A stretch of 64,000 bases of DNA from Pythium myriotylum (taxonomy: Eukaryota; Oomycota; Peronosporomycetes; Pythiales; Pythiaceae), in assembly GCA_023091665.1 (NCBI GenBank), contig JALJCQ010000001.1, positions 2,790,001 through 2,854,000 of the forward strand, in the 5' to 3' direction. The first letter of the stretch is position 1. Each line of letters opens with the position of its first letter. The translations under genes were made by a program, and so were the position numbers. This document shows positions 46,673 to 59,754 of the stretch, piece after piece. The notes beneath the pieces were generated by a model. The model did no database searches. It was not told the DNA's origin and saw nothing but the letters and a program-made list of their open reading frames with translations.

Positions 46673-48039
46673 ACCACGAGGGGTACCAATCACAAAACAC
46701 ATCAAATCACAACCACGCGACAACAACAAACACGAACACCTCCTGCACCAATACGAACTACCCACAACACACAAACACACACAAACACAACTACCACACG
46801 ACACCACCCACACAACACCTCTCCTACCCCTCTTCATGCCTCTCCGCTTGCCCTCATCGCCGCACGGTATCTCATCTCACAAACCACCCCACTCCACCCA
46901 AAACAACACCTACTCCTCCTACATCCAACATCCAACGCACACACACCGTAACAGACGCTCGATGTCGCGGCTCCTACCGTCGACACTACCACAAACTACT
47001 GCTTCCACCCCCCGCCACCACACCACCACATAACCACACCACCACACCGGCCACACCGGCACACCATCAATCGTGTGCCGGTCCTCGTTGGGGCCAGTTG
47101 TCTCGGGAACGAACACAAAACACAACAACAAACGACGACAACAACAAAACGACAACCAAAACCAACACGAACCAAGCGAACAGAGACACAGACACACAGA
47201 CACACAGACACACAGACACACAGACACACAGAGACACAGAAACACAAAGACACAGAGCCAGCACCTCGGCACTCATCCACGGTCGGGCACTGTCCCAAGC
47301 CGCTCGCTCGAGGCTGTTACAGGCTCCACTGTCCGAGACAGCCCTGACCGATACGAACCCGAACTGGATAGAGCAGGACAGAGCAAGACGCAAACCAATA
47401 CGAGAGCTGAAGAGAGGCACGGAGATGAGAGGGCGGAGACAACAGGGGAGAGGAAGAAAGGAGGGACACCCCACTGACAGCCAAACACAACATCATACAC
47501 CACAAATATCCAACGAAACAAACGAACGAGCACAAACGAGCACACGCGACGACGAGAGACCTGGCCGCCAGGGTGCTCCGTCACACTCCCGTTCGCTGTC
47601 ACAAATGCGCCGCGGCGCGGCACGGATCAGTACCGATCAGTGACGGGTCGCGAGCGATGGCAGAGGAGATGGGAGTGGTCCAAAGCAGGAGCCGAGCGTC
47701 AAGCGTCAAGCGTCACGCGTCAAGCGTCGTGAGTCGAGGATGGAGCTGTCGTGCTGTCGCGAGGACTGAGCGTGGGGAGCCGAGAGTGGGGGTGCGAGTC
47801 GAGAGGCGGAGGACGGGAGGCGAGAGGACAGGAGGCGAGAGGTGAGGGGCGAGAGGCAGGAGGCAGGAGGCAGGAAGGAAGTGATGGAGGGACCGGGTAC
47901 ACGGAGGGAGGGACGCGTTGGGGTGTCAACGGGTTCCAGGTTGGACGCGAGGTGAATTGGAGGGAGTAGGAGACGATGTGTTGTGCATGTGGCATTGACC
48001 GGGTGGGATGGGATGGCGAGGAAAGAGAGGAAAAGAAAA

Positions 48040-48111
48040 GTCCTCGACGGGACTCGAACCCGCAATCTCCCGCTTCGTAGGCGGATGCCTTATCCATTGG
48101 GCCACGAGGAC
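48040..48111 (-). tRNA. tRNA-Arg(ACG), copy 21
   Basis: 1439 bp after copy 20; no private change seen. Confidence 0.97.
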
Positions 48112-49477
48112 ACCACGAGGGGTACCAATCACAAAACACATCAAATCACAACCACGCGACAACAACAAACACGAACACCTCCTGCACCAATACGAACTAC
48201 CCACAACACACAAACACACACAAACACAACTACCACACGACACCACCCACACAACACCTCTCCTACCCCTCTTCATGCCTCTCCGCTTGCCCTCATCGCC
48301 GCACGGTATCTCATCTCACAAACCACCCCACTCCACCCAAAACAACACCTACTCCTCCTACATCCAACATCCAACGCACACACACCGTAACAGACGCTCG
48401 ATGTCGCGGCTCCTACCGTCGACACTACCACAAACTACTGCTTCCACCCCCCGCCACCACACCACCACATAACCACACCACCACACCGGCCACACCGGCA
48501 CACCATCAATCGTGTGCCGGTCCTCGTTGGGGCCAGTTGTCTCGGGAACGAAACAAAACACAACAACAAACGACGACAACAACAAAACGACAACCAAAAC
48601 CAACACGAACCAAGCGAACAGAGACACAGACACACAGACACACAGACACACAGACACACAGACACACAGAGACACAGAAACACAAAGACACAGAGCCAGC
48701 ACCTCGGCACTCATCCACGGTCGGGCACTGTCCCAAGCCGCTCGCTCGAGGCTGTTACAGGCTCCACTGTCCGAGACAGCCCTGACCGATACGAACCCGA
48801 ACTGGATAGAGCAGGACAGAGCAAGACGCAAACCAATACGAGAGCTGAAGAGAGGCACGGAGATGAGAGGGCGGAGACAACAGGGGAGAGGAAGAAAGGA
48901 GGGACACCCCACTGACAGCCAAACACAACATCATACACCACAAATATCCAACGAAACAAACGAACGAGCACAAACGAGCACACGCGACGACGAGAGACCT
49001 GGCCGCCAGGGTGCTCCGTCACACTCCCGTTCGCTGTCACAAATGCGCCGCGGCGCGGCACGGATCAGTACCGATCAGTGACGGGTCGCGAGCGATGGCA
49101 GAGGAGATGGGAGTGGTCCAAAGCAGGAGCCGAGCGTCAAGCGTCAAGCGTCACGCGTCAAGCGTCGTGAGTCGAGGATGGAGCTGTCGTGCTGTCGCGA
49201 GGACTGAGCGTGGGGAGCCGAGAGTGGGGGTGCGAGTCGAGAGGCGGAGGACGGGAGGCGAGAGGACAGGAGGCGAGAGGTGAGGGGCGAGAGGCAGGAG
49301 GCAGGAGGCAGGAAGGAAGTGATGGAGGGACCGGGTACACGGAGGGAGGGACGCGTTGGGGTGTCAACGGGTTCCAGGTTGGACGCGAGGTGAATTGGAG
49401 GGAGTAGGAGACGATGTGTTGTGCATGTGGCATTGACCGGGTGGGATGGGATGGCGAGGAAAGAGAGGAAAAGAAAA

Positions 49478-49549
49478 GTCCTCGACGGGACTCGAACCCG
49501 CAATCTCCCGCTTCGTAGGCGGATGCCTTATCCATTGGGCCACGAGGAC
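49478..49549 (-). tRNA. tRNA-Arg(ACG), copy 22
   Basis: 1438 bp after copy 21; one base is missing in the spacer near 48550 (gaaacaaaac for gaacacaaaac). Confidence 0.97.
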
Positions 49550-50909
49550 ACCACGAGGGGTACCAATCACAAAACACATCAAATCACAACCACGCGACAA
49601 CAACAAACACGAACACCTCCTGCACCAATACGAACTACCCACAACACACAAACACACACAAACACAACTACCACACGACACCACCCACACAACACCTCTC
49701 CTACCCCTCTTCATGCCTCTCCGCTTGCCCTCATCGCCGCACGGTATCTCATCTCACAAACCACCCCACTCCACCCAAAACAACACCTACTCCTCCTACA
49801 TCCAACATCCAACGCACACACACCGTAACAGACGCTCGATGTCGCGGCTCCTACCGTCGACACTACCACAAACTACTGCTTCCACCCCCCGCCACCACAC
49901 CACCACATAACCACACCACCACACCGGCCACACCGGCACACCATCAATCGTGTGCCGGTCCTCGTTGGGGCCAGTTGTCTCGGGAACGAACACAAAACAC
50001 AACAACAAACGACGACAACAACAAAACGACAACCAAAACCAACACGAACCAAGCGAACAGAGACACAGACACACAGACACACAGACACACAGACACACAG
50101 ACACACAGAGACACAGAAACACAAAGACACAGAGCCAGCACCTCGGCACTCATCCACGGTCGGGCACTGTCCCAAGCCGCTCGCTCGAGGCTGTTACAGG
50201 CTCCACTGTCCGAGACAGCCCTGACCGATACGAACCCGAACTGGATAGAGCAGGACAGAGCAAGACGCAAACCAATACGAGAGCTGAAGAGAGGCACGGA
50301 GATGAGAGGGCGGAGACAACAGGGGAGAGGAAGAAAGGAGGGACACCCCACTGACAGCCAAACACAACATCATACACCACAAATATCCAACGAAACAAAC
50401 GAACGAGCACAAACGAGCACACGCGACGACGAGAGACCTGGCCGCCAGGGTGCTCCGTCACACTCCCGTTCGCTGTCACAAATGCGCCGCGGCGCGGCAC
50501 GGATCAGTACCGATCAGTGACGGGTCGCGAGCGATGGCAGAGGAGATGGGAGTGGTCCAAAGCAGGAGCCGAGCGTCAAGCGTCAAGCGTCACGCGTCAA
50601 GCGTCGTGAGTCGAGGATGGAGCTGTCGTGCTGTCGCGAGGACTGAGCGTGGGGAGCCGAGAGTGGGGGTGCGAGTCGAGAGGCGGAGGACGGGAGGCGA
50701 GAGGACAGGAGGCGAGAGGTGAGGGGCGAGAGGCAGGAGGCAGGAAGGAAGTGATGGAGGGACCGGGTACACGGAGGGAGGGACGCGTTGGGGTGTCAAC
50801 GGGTTCCAGGTTGGACGCGAGGTGAATTGGAGGGAGTAGGAGACGATGTGTTGTGCATGTGGCATTGACCGGGTGGGATGGGATGGCGAGGAAAGAGAGG
50901 AAAAGAAAA

Positions 50910-50981
50910 GTCCTCGACGGGACTCGAACCCGCAATCTCCCGCTTCGTAGGCGGATGCCTTATCCATTGGGCCACGAGGAC
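50910..50981 (-). tRNA. tRNA-Arg(ACG), copy 23
   Basis: 1432 bp after copy 22; one gaggcag repeat missing near 50736. Confidence 0.97.
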
Positions 50982-52340
50982 ACCACGAGGGGTACCAATC
51001 ACAAAACACATCAAATCACAACCACGCGACAACAACAAACACGAACACCTCCTGCACCAATACGAACTACCCACAACACACAAACACACACAAACACAAC
51101 TACCACACGACACCACCCACACAACACCTCTCCTACCCCTCTTCATGCCTCTCCGCTTGCCCTCATCGCCGCACGGTATCTCATCTCACAAACCACCCCA
51201 CTCCACCCAAAACAACACCTACTCCTCCTACATCCAACATCCAACGCACACACACCGTAACAGACGCTCGATGTCGCGGCTCCTACCGTCGACACTACCA
51301 CAAACTACTGCTTCCACCCCCCGCCACCACACCACCACATAACCACACCACCACACCGGCCACACCGGCACACCATCAATCGTGTGCCGGTCCTCGTTGG
51401 GGCCAGTTGTCTCGGGAACGAACACAAAACACAACAACAAACGACGACAACAACAAAACGACAACCAAAACCAACACGAACCAAGCGAACAGAGACACAG
51501 ACACACAGACACACAGACACACAGACACACAGACACACAGAAACACAAAGACACAGAGCCAGCACCTCGGCACTCATCCACGGTCGGGCACTGTCCCAAG
51601 CCGCTCGCTCGAGGCTGTTACAGGCTCCACTGTCCGAGACAGCCCTGACCGATACGAACCCGAACTGGATAGAGCAGGACAGAGCAAGACGCAAACCAAT
51701 ACGAGAGCTGAAGAGAGGCACGGAGATGAGAGGGCGGAGACAACAGGGGAGAGGAAGAAAGGAGGGACACCCCACTGACAGCCAAACACAACATCATACA
51801 CCACAAATATCCAACGAAACAAACGAACGAGCACAAACGAGCACACGCGACGACGAGAGACCTGGCCGCCAGGGTGCTCCGTCACACTCCCGTTCGCTGT
51901 CACAAATGCGCCGCGGCGCGGCACGGATCAGTACCGATCAGTGACGGGTCGCGAGCGATGGCAGAGGAGATGGGAGTGGTCCAAAGCAGGAGCCGAGCGT
52001 CAAGCGTCAAGCGTCACGCGTCAAGCGTCGTGAGTCGAGGATGGAGCTGTCGTGCTGTCGCGAGGACTGAGCGTGGGGAGCCGAGAGTGGGGGTGCGAGT
52101 CGAGAGGCGGAGGACGGGAGGCGAGAGGACAGGAGGCGAGAGGTGAGGGGCGAGAGGCAGGAGGCAGGAGGCAGGAAGGAAGTGATGGAGGGACCGGGTA
52201 CACGGAGGGAGGGACGCGTTGGGGTGTCAACGGGTTCCAGGTTGGACGCGAGGTGAATTGGAGGGAGTAGGAGACGATGTGTTGTGCATGTGGCATTGAC
52301 CGGGTGGGATGGGATGGCGAGGAAAGAGAGGAAAAGAAAA

Positions 52341-52412
52341 GTCCTCGACGGGACTCGAACCCGCAATCTCCCGCTTCGTAGGCGGATGCCTTATCCATTG
52401 GGCCACGAGGAC
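52341..52412 (-). tRNA. tRNA-Arg(ACG), copy 24
   Basis: 1431 bp after copy 23; one 8-bp microsatellite step short. Confidence 0.97.
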
Positions 52413-53771
52413 ACCACGAGGGGTACCAATCACAAAACACATCAAATCACAACCACGCGACAACAACAAACACGAACACCTCCTGCACCAATACGAACTA
52501 CCCACAACACACAAACACACACAAACACAACTACCACACGACACCACCCACACAACACCTCTCCTACCCCTCTTCATGCCTCTCCGCTTGCCCTCATCGC
52601 CGCACGGTATCTCATCTCACAAACCACCCCACTCCACCCAAAACAACACCTACTCCTCCTACATCCAACATCCAACGCACACACACCGTAACAGACGCTC
52701 GATGTCGCGGCTCCTACCGTCGACACTACCACAAACTACTGCTTCCACCCCCCGCCACCACACCACCACATAACCACACCACCACACCGGCCACACCGGC
52801 ACACCATCAATCGTGTGCCGGTCCTCGTTGGGGCCAGTTGTCTCGGGAACGAACACAAAACACAACAACAAACGACGACAACAACAAAACGACAACCAAA
52901 ACCAACACGAACCAAGCGAACAGAGACACAGACACACAGACACACAGACACACAGACACACAGAGACACAGAAACACAAAGACACAGAGCCAGCACCTCG
53001 GCACTCATCCACGGTCGGGCACTGTCCCAAGCCGCTCGCTCGAGGCTGTTACAGGCTCCACTGTCCGAGACAGCCCTGACCGATACGAACCCGAACTGGA
53101 TAGAGCAGGACAGAGCAAGACGCAAACCAATACGAGAGCTGAAGAGAGGCACGGAGATGAGAGGGCGGAGACAACAGGGGAGAGGAAGAAAGGAGGGACA
53201 CCCCACTGACAGCCAAACACAACATCATACACCACAAATATCCAACGAAACAAACGAACGAGCACAAACGAGCACACGCGACGACGAGAGACCTGGCCGC
53301 CAGGGTGCTCCGTCACACTCCCGTTCGCTGTCACAAATGCGCCGCGGCGCGGCACGGATCAGTACCGATCAGTGACGGGTCGCGAGCGATGGCAGAGGAG
53401 ATGGGAGTGGTCCAAAGCAGGAGCCGAGCGTCAAGCGTCAAGCGTCACGCGTCAAGCGTCGTGAGTCGAGGATGGAGCTGTCGTGCTGTCGCGAGGACTG
53501 AGCGTGGGGAGCCGAGAGTGGGGGTGCGAGTCGAGAGGCGGAGGACGGGAGGCGAGAGGACAGGAGGCGAGAGGTGAGGGGCGAGAGGCAGGAGGCAGGA
53601 GGCAGGAAGGAAGTGATGGAGGGACCGGGTACACGGAGGGAGGGACGCGTTGGGGTGTCAACGGGTTCCAGGTTGGACGCGAGGTGAATTGGAGGGAGTA
53701 GGAGACGATGTGTTGTGCATGTGGCATTGACCGGGTGGGATGGGATGGCGAGGAAAGAGAGGAAAAGAAAA

Positions 53772-53843
53772 GTCCTCGACGGGACTCGAACCCGCAATCT
53801 CCCGCTTCGTAGGCGGATGCCTTATCCATTGGGCCACGAGGAC
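53772..53843 (-). tRNA. tRNA-Arg(ACG), copy 25
   Basis: 1431 bp after copy 24; also one 8-bp step short but with a different internal pattern of microsatellite variants. Confidence 0.97.
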
Positions 53844-55210
53844 ACCACGAGGGGTACCAATCACAAAACACATCAAATCACAACCACGCGACAACAACAA
53901 ACACGAACACCTCCTGCACCAATACGAACTACCCACAACACACAAACACACACAAACACAACTACCACACGACACCACCCACACAACACCTCTCCTACCC
54001 CTCTTCATGCCTCTCCGCTTGCCCTCATCGCCGCACGGTATCTCATCTCACAAACCACCCCACTCCACCCAAAACAACACCTACTCCTCCTACATCCAAC
54101 ATCCAACGCACACACACCGTAACAGACGCTCGATGTCGCGGCTCCTACCGTCGACACTACCACAAACTACTGCTTCCACCCCCCGCCACCACACCACCAC
54201 ATAACCACACCACCACACCGGCCACACCGGCACACCATCAATCGTGTGCCGGTCCTCGTTGGGGCCAGTTGTCTCGGGAACGAACACAAAACACAACAAC
54301 AAACGACGACAACAACAAAACGACAACCAAAACCAACACGAACCAAGCGAACAGAGACACAGACACACAGACACACAGACACACAGACACACAGACACAC
54401 AGAGACACAGAAACACAAAGACACAGAGCCAGCACCTCGGCACTCATCCACGGTCGGGCACTGTCCCAAGCCGCTCGCTCGAGGCTGTTACAGGCTCCAC
54501 TGTCCGAGACAGCCCTGACCGATACGAACCCGAACTGGATAGAGCAGGACAGAGCAAGACGCAAACCAATACGAGAGCTGAAGAGAGGCACGGAGATGAG
54601 AGGGCGGAGACAACAGGGGAGAGGAAGAAAGGAGGGACACCCCACTGACAGCCAAACACAACATCATACACCACAAATATCCAACGAAACAAACGAACGA
54701 GCACAAACGAGCACACGCGACGACGAGAGACCTGGCCGCCAGGGTGCTCCGTCACACTCCCGTTCGCTGTCACAAATGCGCCGCGGCGCGGCACGGATCA
54801 GTACCGATCAGTGACGGGTCGCGAGCGATGGCAGAGGAGATGGGAGTGGTCCAAAGCAGGAGCCGAGCGTCAAGCGTCAAGCGTCACGCGTCAAGCGTCG
54901 TGAGTCGAGGATGGAGCTGTCGTGCTGTCGCGAGGACTGAGCGTGGGGAGCCGAGAGTGGGGGTGCGAGTCGAGAGGCGGAGGACGGGAGGCGAGAGGAC
55001 AGGAGGCGAGAGGTGAGGGGCGAGAGGCAGGAGGCAGGAGGCAGGAAGGAAGTGATGGAGGGACCGGGTACACGGAGGGAGGGACGCGTTGGGGTGTCAA
55101 CGGGTTCCAGGTTGGACGCGAGGTGAATTGGAGGGAGTAGGAGACGATGTGTTGTGCATGTGGCATTGACCGGGTGGGATGGGATGGCGAGGAAAGAGAG
55201 GAAAAGAAAA

Positions 55211-55282
55211 GTCCTCGACGGGACTCGAACCCGCAATCTCCCGCTTCGTAGGCGGATGCCTTATCCATTGGGCCACGAGGAC
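55211..55282 (-). tRNA. tRNA-Arg(ACG), copy 26
   Basis: 1439 bp after copy 25; standard unit. Confidence 0.97.
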
Positions 55283-56649
55283 ACCACGAGGGGTACCAAT
55301 CACAAAACACATCAAATCACAACCACGCGACAACAACAAACACGAACACCTCCTGCACCAATACGAACTACCCACAACACACAAACACACACAAACACAA
55401 CTACCACACGACACCACCCACACAACACCTCTCCTACCCCTCTTCATGCCTCTCCGCTTGCCCTCATCGCCGCACGGTATCTCATCTCACAAACCACCCC
55501 ACTCCACCCAAAACAACACCTACTCCTCCTACATCCAACATCCAACGCACACACACCGTAACAGACGCTCGATGTCGCGGCTCCTACCGTCGACACTACC
55601 ACAAACTACTGCTTCCACCCCCCGCCACCACACCACCACATAACCACACCACCACACCGGCCACACCGGCACACCATCAATCGTGTGCCGGTCCTCGTTG
55701 GGGCCAGTTGTCTCGGGAACGAACACAAAACACAACAACAAACGACGACAACAACAAAACGACAACCAAAACCAACACGAACCAAGCGAACAGAGACACA
55801 GACACACAGACACACAGACACACAGACACACAGACACACAGAGACACAGAAACACAAAGACACAGAGCCAGCACCTCGGCACTCATCCACGGTCGGGCAC
55901 TGTCCCAAGCCGCTCGCTCGAGGCTGTTACAGGCTCCACTGTCCGAGACAGCCCTGACCGATACGAACCCGAACTGGATAGAGCAGGACAGAGCAAGACG
56001 CAAACCAATACGAGAGCTGAAGAGAGGCACGGAGATGAGAGGGCGGAGACAACAGGGGAGAGGAAGAAAGGAGGGACACCCCACTGACAGCCAAACACAA
56101 CATCATACACCACAAATATCCAACGAAACAAACGAACGAGCACAAACGAGCACACGCGACGACGAGAGACCTGGCCGCCAGGGTGCTCCGTCACACTCCC
56201 GTTCGCTGTCACAAATGCGCCGCGGCGCGGCACGGATCAGTACCGATCAGTGACGGGTCGCGAGCGATGGCAGAGGAGATGGGAGTGGTCCAAAGCAGGA
56301 GCCGAGCGTCAAGCGTCAAGCGTCACGCGTCAAGCGTCGTGAGTCGAGGATGGAGCTGTCGTGCTGTCGCGAGGACTGAGCGTGGGGAGCCGAGAGTGGG
56401 GGTGCGAGTCGAGAGGCGGAGGACGGGAGGCGAGAGGACAGGAGGCGAGAGGTGAGGGGCGAGAGGCAGGAGGCAGGAGGCAGGAAGGAAGTGATGGAGG
56501 GACCGGGTACACGGAGGGAGGGACGCGTTGGGGTGTCAACGGGTTCCAGGTTGGACGCGAGGTGAATTGGAGGGAGTAGGAGACGATGTGTTGTGCATGT
56601 GGCATTGACCGGGTGGGATGGGATGGCGAGGAAAGAGAGGAAAAGAAAA

Positions 56650-56721
56650 GTCCTCGACGGGACTCGAACCCGCAATCTCCCGCTTCGTAGGCGGATGCCT
56701 TATCCATTGGGCCACGAGGAC
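56650..56721 (-). tRNA. tRNA-Arg(ACG), copy 27
   Basis: 1439 bp after copy 26; standard unit. Confidence 0.97.
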
Positions 56722-58096
56722 ACCACGAGGGGTACCAATCACAAAACACATCAAATCACAACCACGCGACAACAACAAACACGAACACCTCCTGCACCAA
56801 TACGAACTACCCACAACACACAAACACACACAAACACAACTACCACACGACACCACCCACACAACACCTCTCCTACCCCTCTTCATGCCTCTCCGCTTGC
56901 CCTCATCGCCGCACGGTATCTCATCTCACAAACCACCCCACTCCACCCAAAACAACACCTACTCCTCCTACATCCAACATCCAACGCACACACACCGTAA
57001 CAGACGCTCGATGTCGCGGCTCCTACCGTCGACACTACCACAAACTACTGCTTCCACCCCCCGCCACCACACCACCACATAACCACACCACCACACCGGC
57101 CACACCGGCACACCATCAATCGTGTGCCGGTCCTCGTTGGGGCCAGTTGTCTCGGGAACGAACACAAAACACAACAACAAACGACGACAACAACAAAACG
57201 ACAACCAAAACCAACACGAACCAAGCGAACAGAGACACAGACACACAGACACACAGACACACAGACACACAGACACACAGACACACAGAGACACAGAAAC
57301 ACAAAGACACAGAGCCAGCACCTCGGCACTCATCCACGGTCGGGCACTGTCCCAAGCCGCTCGCTCGAGGCTGTTACAGGCTCCACTGTCCGAGACAGCC
57401 CTGACCGATACGAACCCGAACTGGATAGAGCAGGACAGAGCAAGACGCAAACCAATACGAGAGCTGAAGAGAGGCACGGAGATGAGAGGGCGGAGACAAC
57501 AGGGGAGAGGAAGAAAGGAGGGACACCCCACTGACAGCCAAACACAACATCATACACCACAAATATCCAACGAAACAAACGAACGAGCACAAACGAGCAC
57601 ACGCGACGACGAGAGACCTGGCCGCCAGGGTGCTCCGTCACACTCCCGTTCGCTGTCACAAATGCGCCGCGGCGCGGCACGGATCAGTACCGATCAGTGA
57701 CGGGTCGCGAGCGACGGCAGAGGAGATGGGAGTGGTCCAAAGCAGGAGCCGAGCGTCAAGCGTCAAGCGTCACGCGTCAAGCGTCGTGAGTCGAGGATGG
57801 AGCTGTCGTGCTGTCGCGAGGACTGAGCGTGGGGAGCCGAGAGTGGGGGTGCGAGTCGAGAGGCGGAGGACGGGAGGCGAGAGGACAGGAGGCGAGAGGT
57901 GAGGGGCGAGAGGCAGGAGGCAGGAGGCAGGAAGGAAGTGATGGAGGGACCGGGTACACGGAGGGAGGGACGCGTTGGGGTGTCAACGGGTTCCAGGTTG
58001 GACGCGAGGTGAATTGGAGGGAGTAGGAGACGATGTGTTGTGCATGTGGCATTGACCGGGTGGGATGGGATGGCGAGGAAAGAGAGGAAAAGAAAA

Positions 58097-58168
58097 GTCC
58101 TCGACGGGACTCGAACCCGCAATCTCCCGCTTCGTAGGCGGATGCCTTATCCATTGGGCCACGAGGAC
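58097..58168 (-). tRNA. tRNA-Arg(ACG), copy 28
   Basis: 1447 bp after copy 27; unit of the gcgacggcag type with one extra 8-bp step. Confidence 0.97.
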
Positions 58169-59581
58169 ACCACGAGGGGTACCAATCACAAAACACATCA
58201 AATCACAACCACGCGACAACAACAAACACGAACACCTCCTGCACCAATACGAACTACCCACAACACACAAACACACACAAACACAACTACCACACGACAC
58301 CACCCACACAACACCTCTCCTACCCCTCTTCATGCCTCTCCGCTTGCCCTCATCGCCGCACGGTATCTCATCTCACAAACCACCCCACTCCACCCAAAAC
58401 AACACCTACTCCTCCTACATCCAACATCCAACGCACACACACCGTAACAGACGCTCGATGTCGCGGCTCCTACCGTCGACACTACCACAAACTACTGCTT
58501 CCACCCCCCGCCACCACACCACCACATAACCACACCACCACACCGGCCACACCGGCACACCATCAATCGTGTGCCGGTCCTCGTTGGGGCCAGTTGTCTC
58601 GGGAACGAACACAAAACACAACAACAAACGACGACAACAACAAAACGACAACCAAAACCAACACGAACCAAGCGAACAGAGACACAGACACACAGACACA
58701 CAGACACACAGACACACAGACACACAGACACACAGACACACAGACACACAGAAACACAAAGACACAGAGCCAGCACCTCGGCACTCATCCACGGTCGGGC
58801 ACTGTCCCAAGCCGCTCGCTCGAGGCTGTTACAGGCTCCACTGTCCGAGACAGCCCTGACCGATACGAACCCGAACTGGATAGAGCAGGACAGAGCAAGA
58901 CGCAAACCAATACGAGAGCTGAAGAGAGGCACGGAGATGAGAGGGCGGAGACAACAGGGGAGAGGAAGAAAGGAGGGACACCCCACTGACAGCCAAACAC
59001 AACATCATACACCACAAATATCCAACGAAACAAACGAACGAGCACAAACGAGCACACGCGACGACGAGAGACCTGGCCGCCAGGGTGCTCCGTCACACTC
59101 CCGTTCGCTGTCACAAATGCGCCGCGGCGCGGCACGGATCAGTACCGATCAGTGACGGGTCGCGAGCGACGGCAGAGGAGATGGGAGTGGTCCAAAGCAG
59201 GAGCCGAGCGTCAAGCGTCAAGCGTCACGCGTCAAGCGTCGTGAGTCGAGGATGGAGCTGTCGTGCTGTCGCGAGGACTGAGCGTGGGGAGCCGAGAGTG
59301 GGGGTGCGAGTCGAGAGGCGGAGGACGGGAGGCGAGAGGACAGGAGGCGAGAGGACAGGAGGTGAGAGGCGAGAGGACAGGAGGCGAGAGGTGAGGGGCG
59401 AGAGGCAGGAGGCAGGAAGGAAGTGATGGAGGGACCGGGTACACGGAGGGAGGGACGCGTTGGGGTGTCAACGGGTTCCAGGTTGGACGCGAGGTGAATT
59501 GGAGGGAGTAGGAGACGATGTGTTGTGCATGTGGCATTGACCGGGTGGGATGGGATGGCGAGGAAAGAGAGGAAAAGAAAA

Positions 59582-59653
59582 GTCCTCGACGGGACTCGAA
59601 CCCGCAATCTCCCGCTTCGTAGGCGGATGCCTTATCCATTGGGCCACGAGGAC
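59582..59653 (-). tRNA. tRNA-Arg(ACG), copy 29, with LINE 5 at its 5' end
   Basis: 1485 bp after copy 28. The purine-rich minisatellite on its 3' side has the same extended form as beside copy 4, the other gene carrying a full-length LINE. Confidence 0.97.
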
Positions 59654-59655
59654 AC
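59641..59655. repeat. Target-site duplication, left copy, LINE 5
   Basis: GGGCCACGAGGACAC, the same 15 bases as beside LINE 1. The right copy lies beyond the window. Confidence 0.85.
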
Positions 59656-59754
59656 TTCTCGTTTTGCCTCGTCGAGCACAAGTCGATCCAAGCAAACAGC
59701 CGAAGTAACCAGCCTACCAGCCTCCCGGCCTCCCAGCCTTCCCGCCGAACGAAG

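Larger units (their letters stand above)
39465..59655. repeat. Tandem tRNA-Arg array, block E (14 tRNA copies)
   Basis: The longest uninterrupted stretch, starting with the right target duplication of LINE 4 and ending at LINE 5. Spacings between tRNA genes are 1439 (five times), 1438, 1432, 1431, 1431, 1439, 1439, 1447 and 1485 bp. The 1438 unit has a one-base loss near 48550; the 1432 unit lacks one gaggcag; the 1485 unit has an expanded purine-rich minisatellite. There is no credible protein gene in the spacers. Confidence 0.97.

Noticed and set aside
2992..59655. rDNA or 5S rRNA genes in the array spacer
   Set aside because: No rRNA-like segment was recognised in the 1.37-kb spacer on either strand; the only RNA gene seen is tRNA-Arg.
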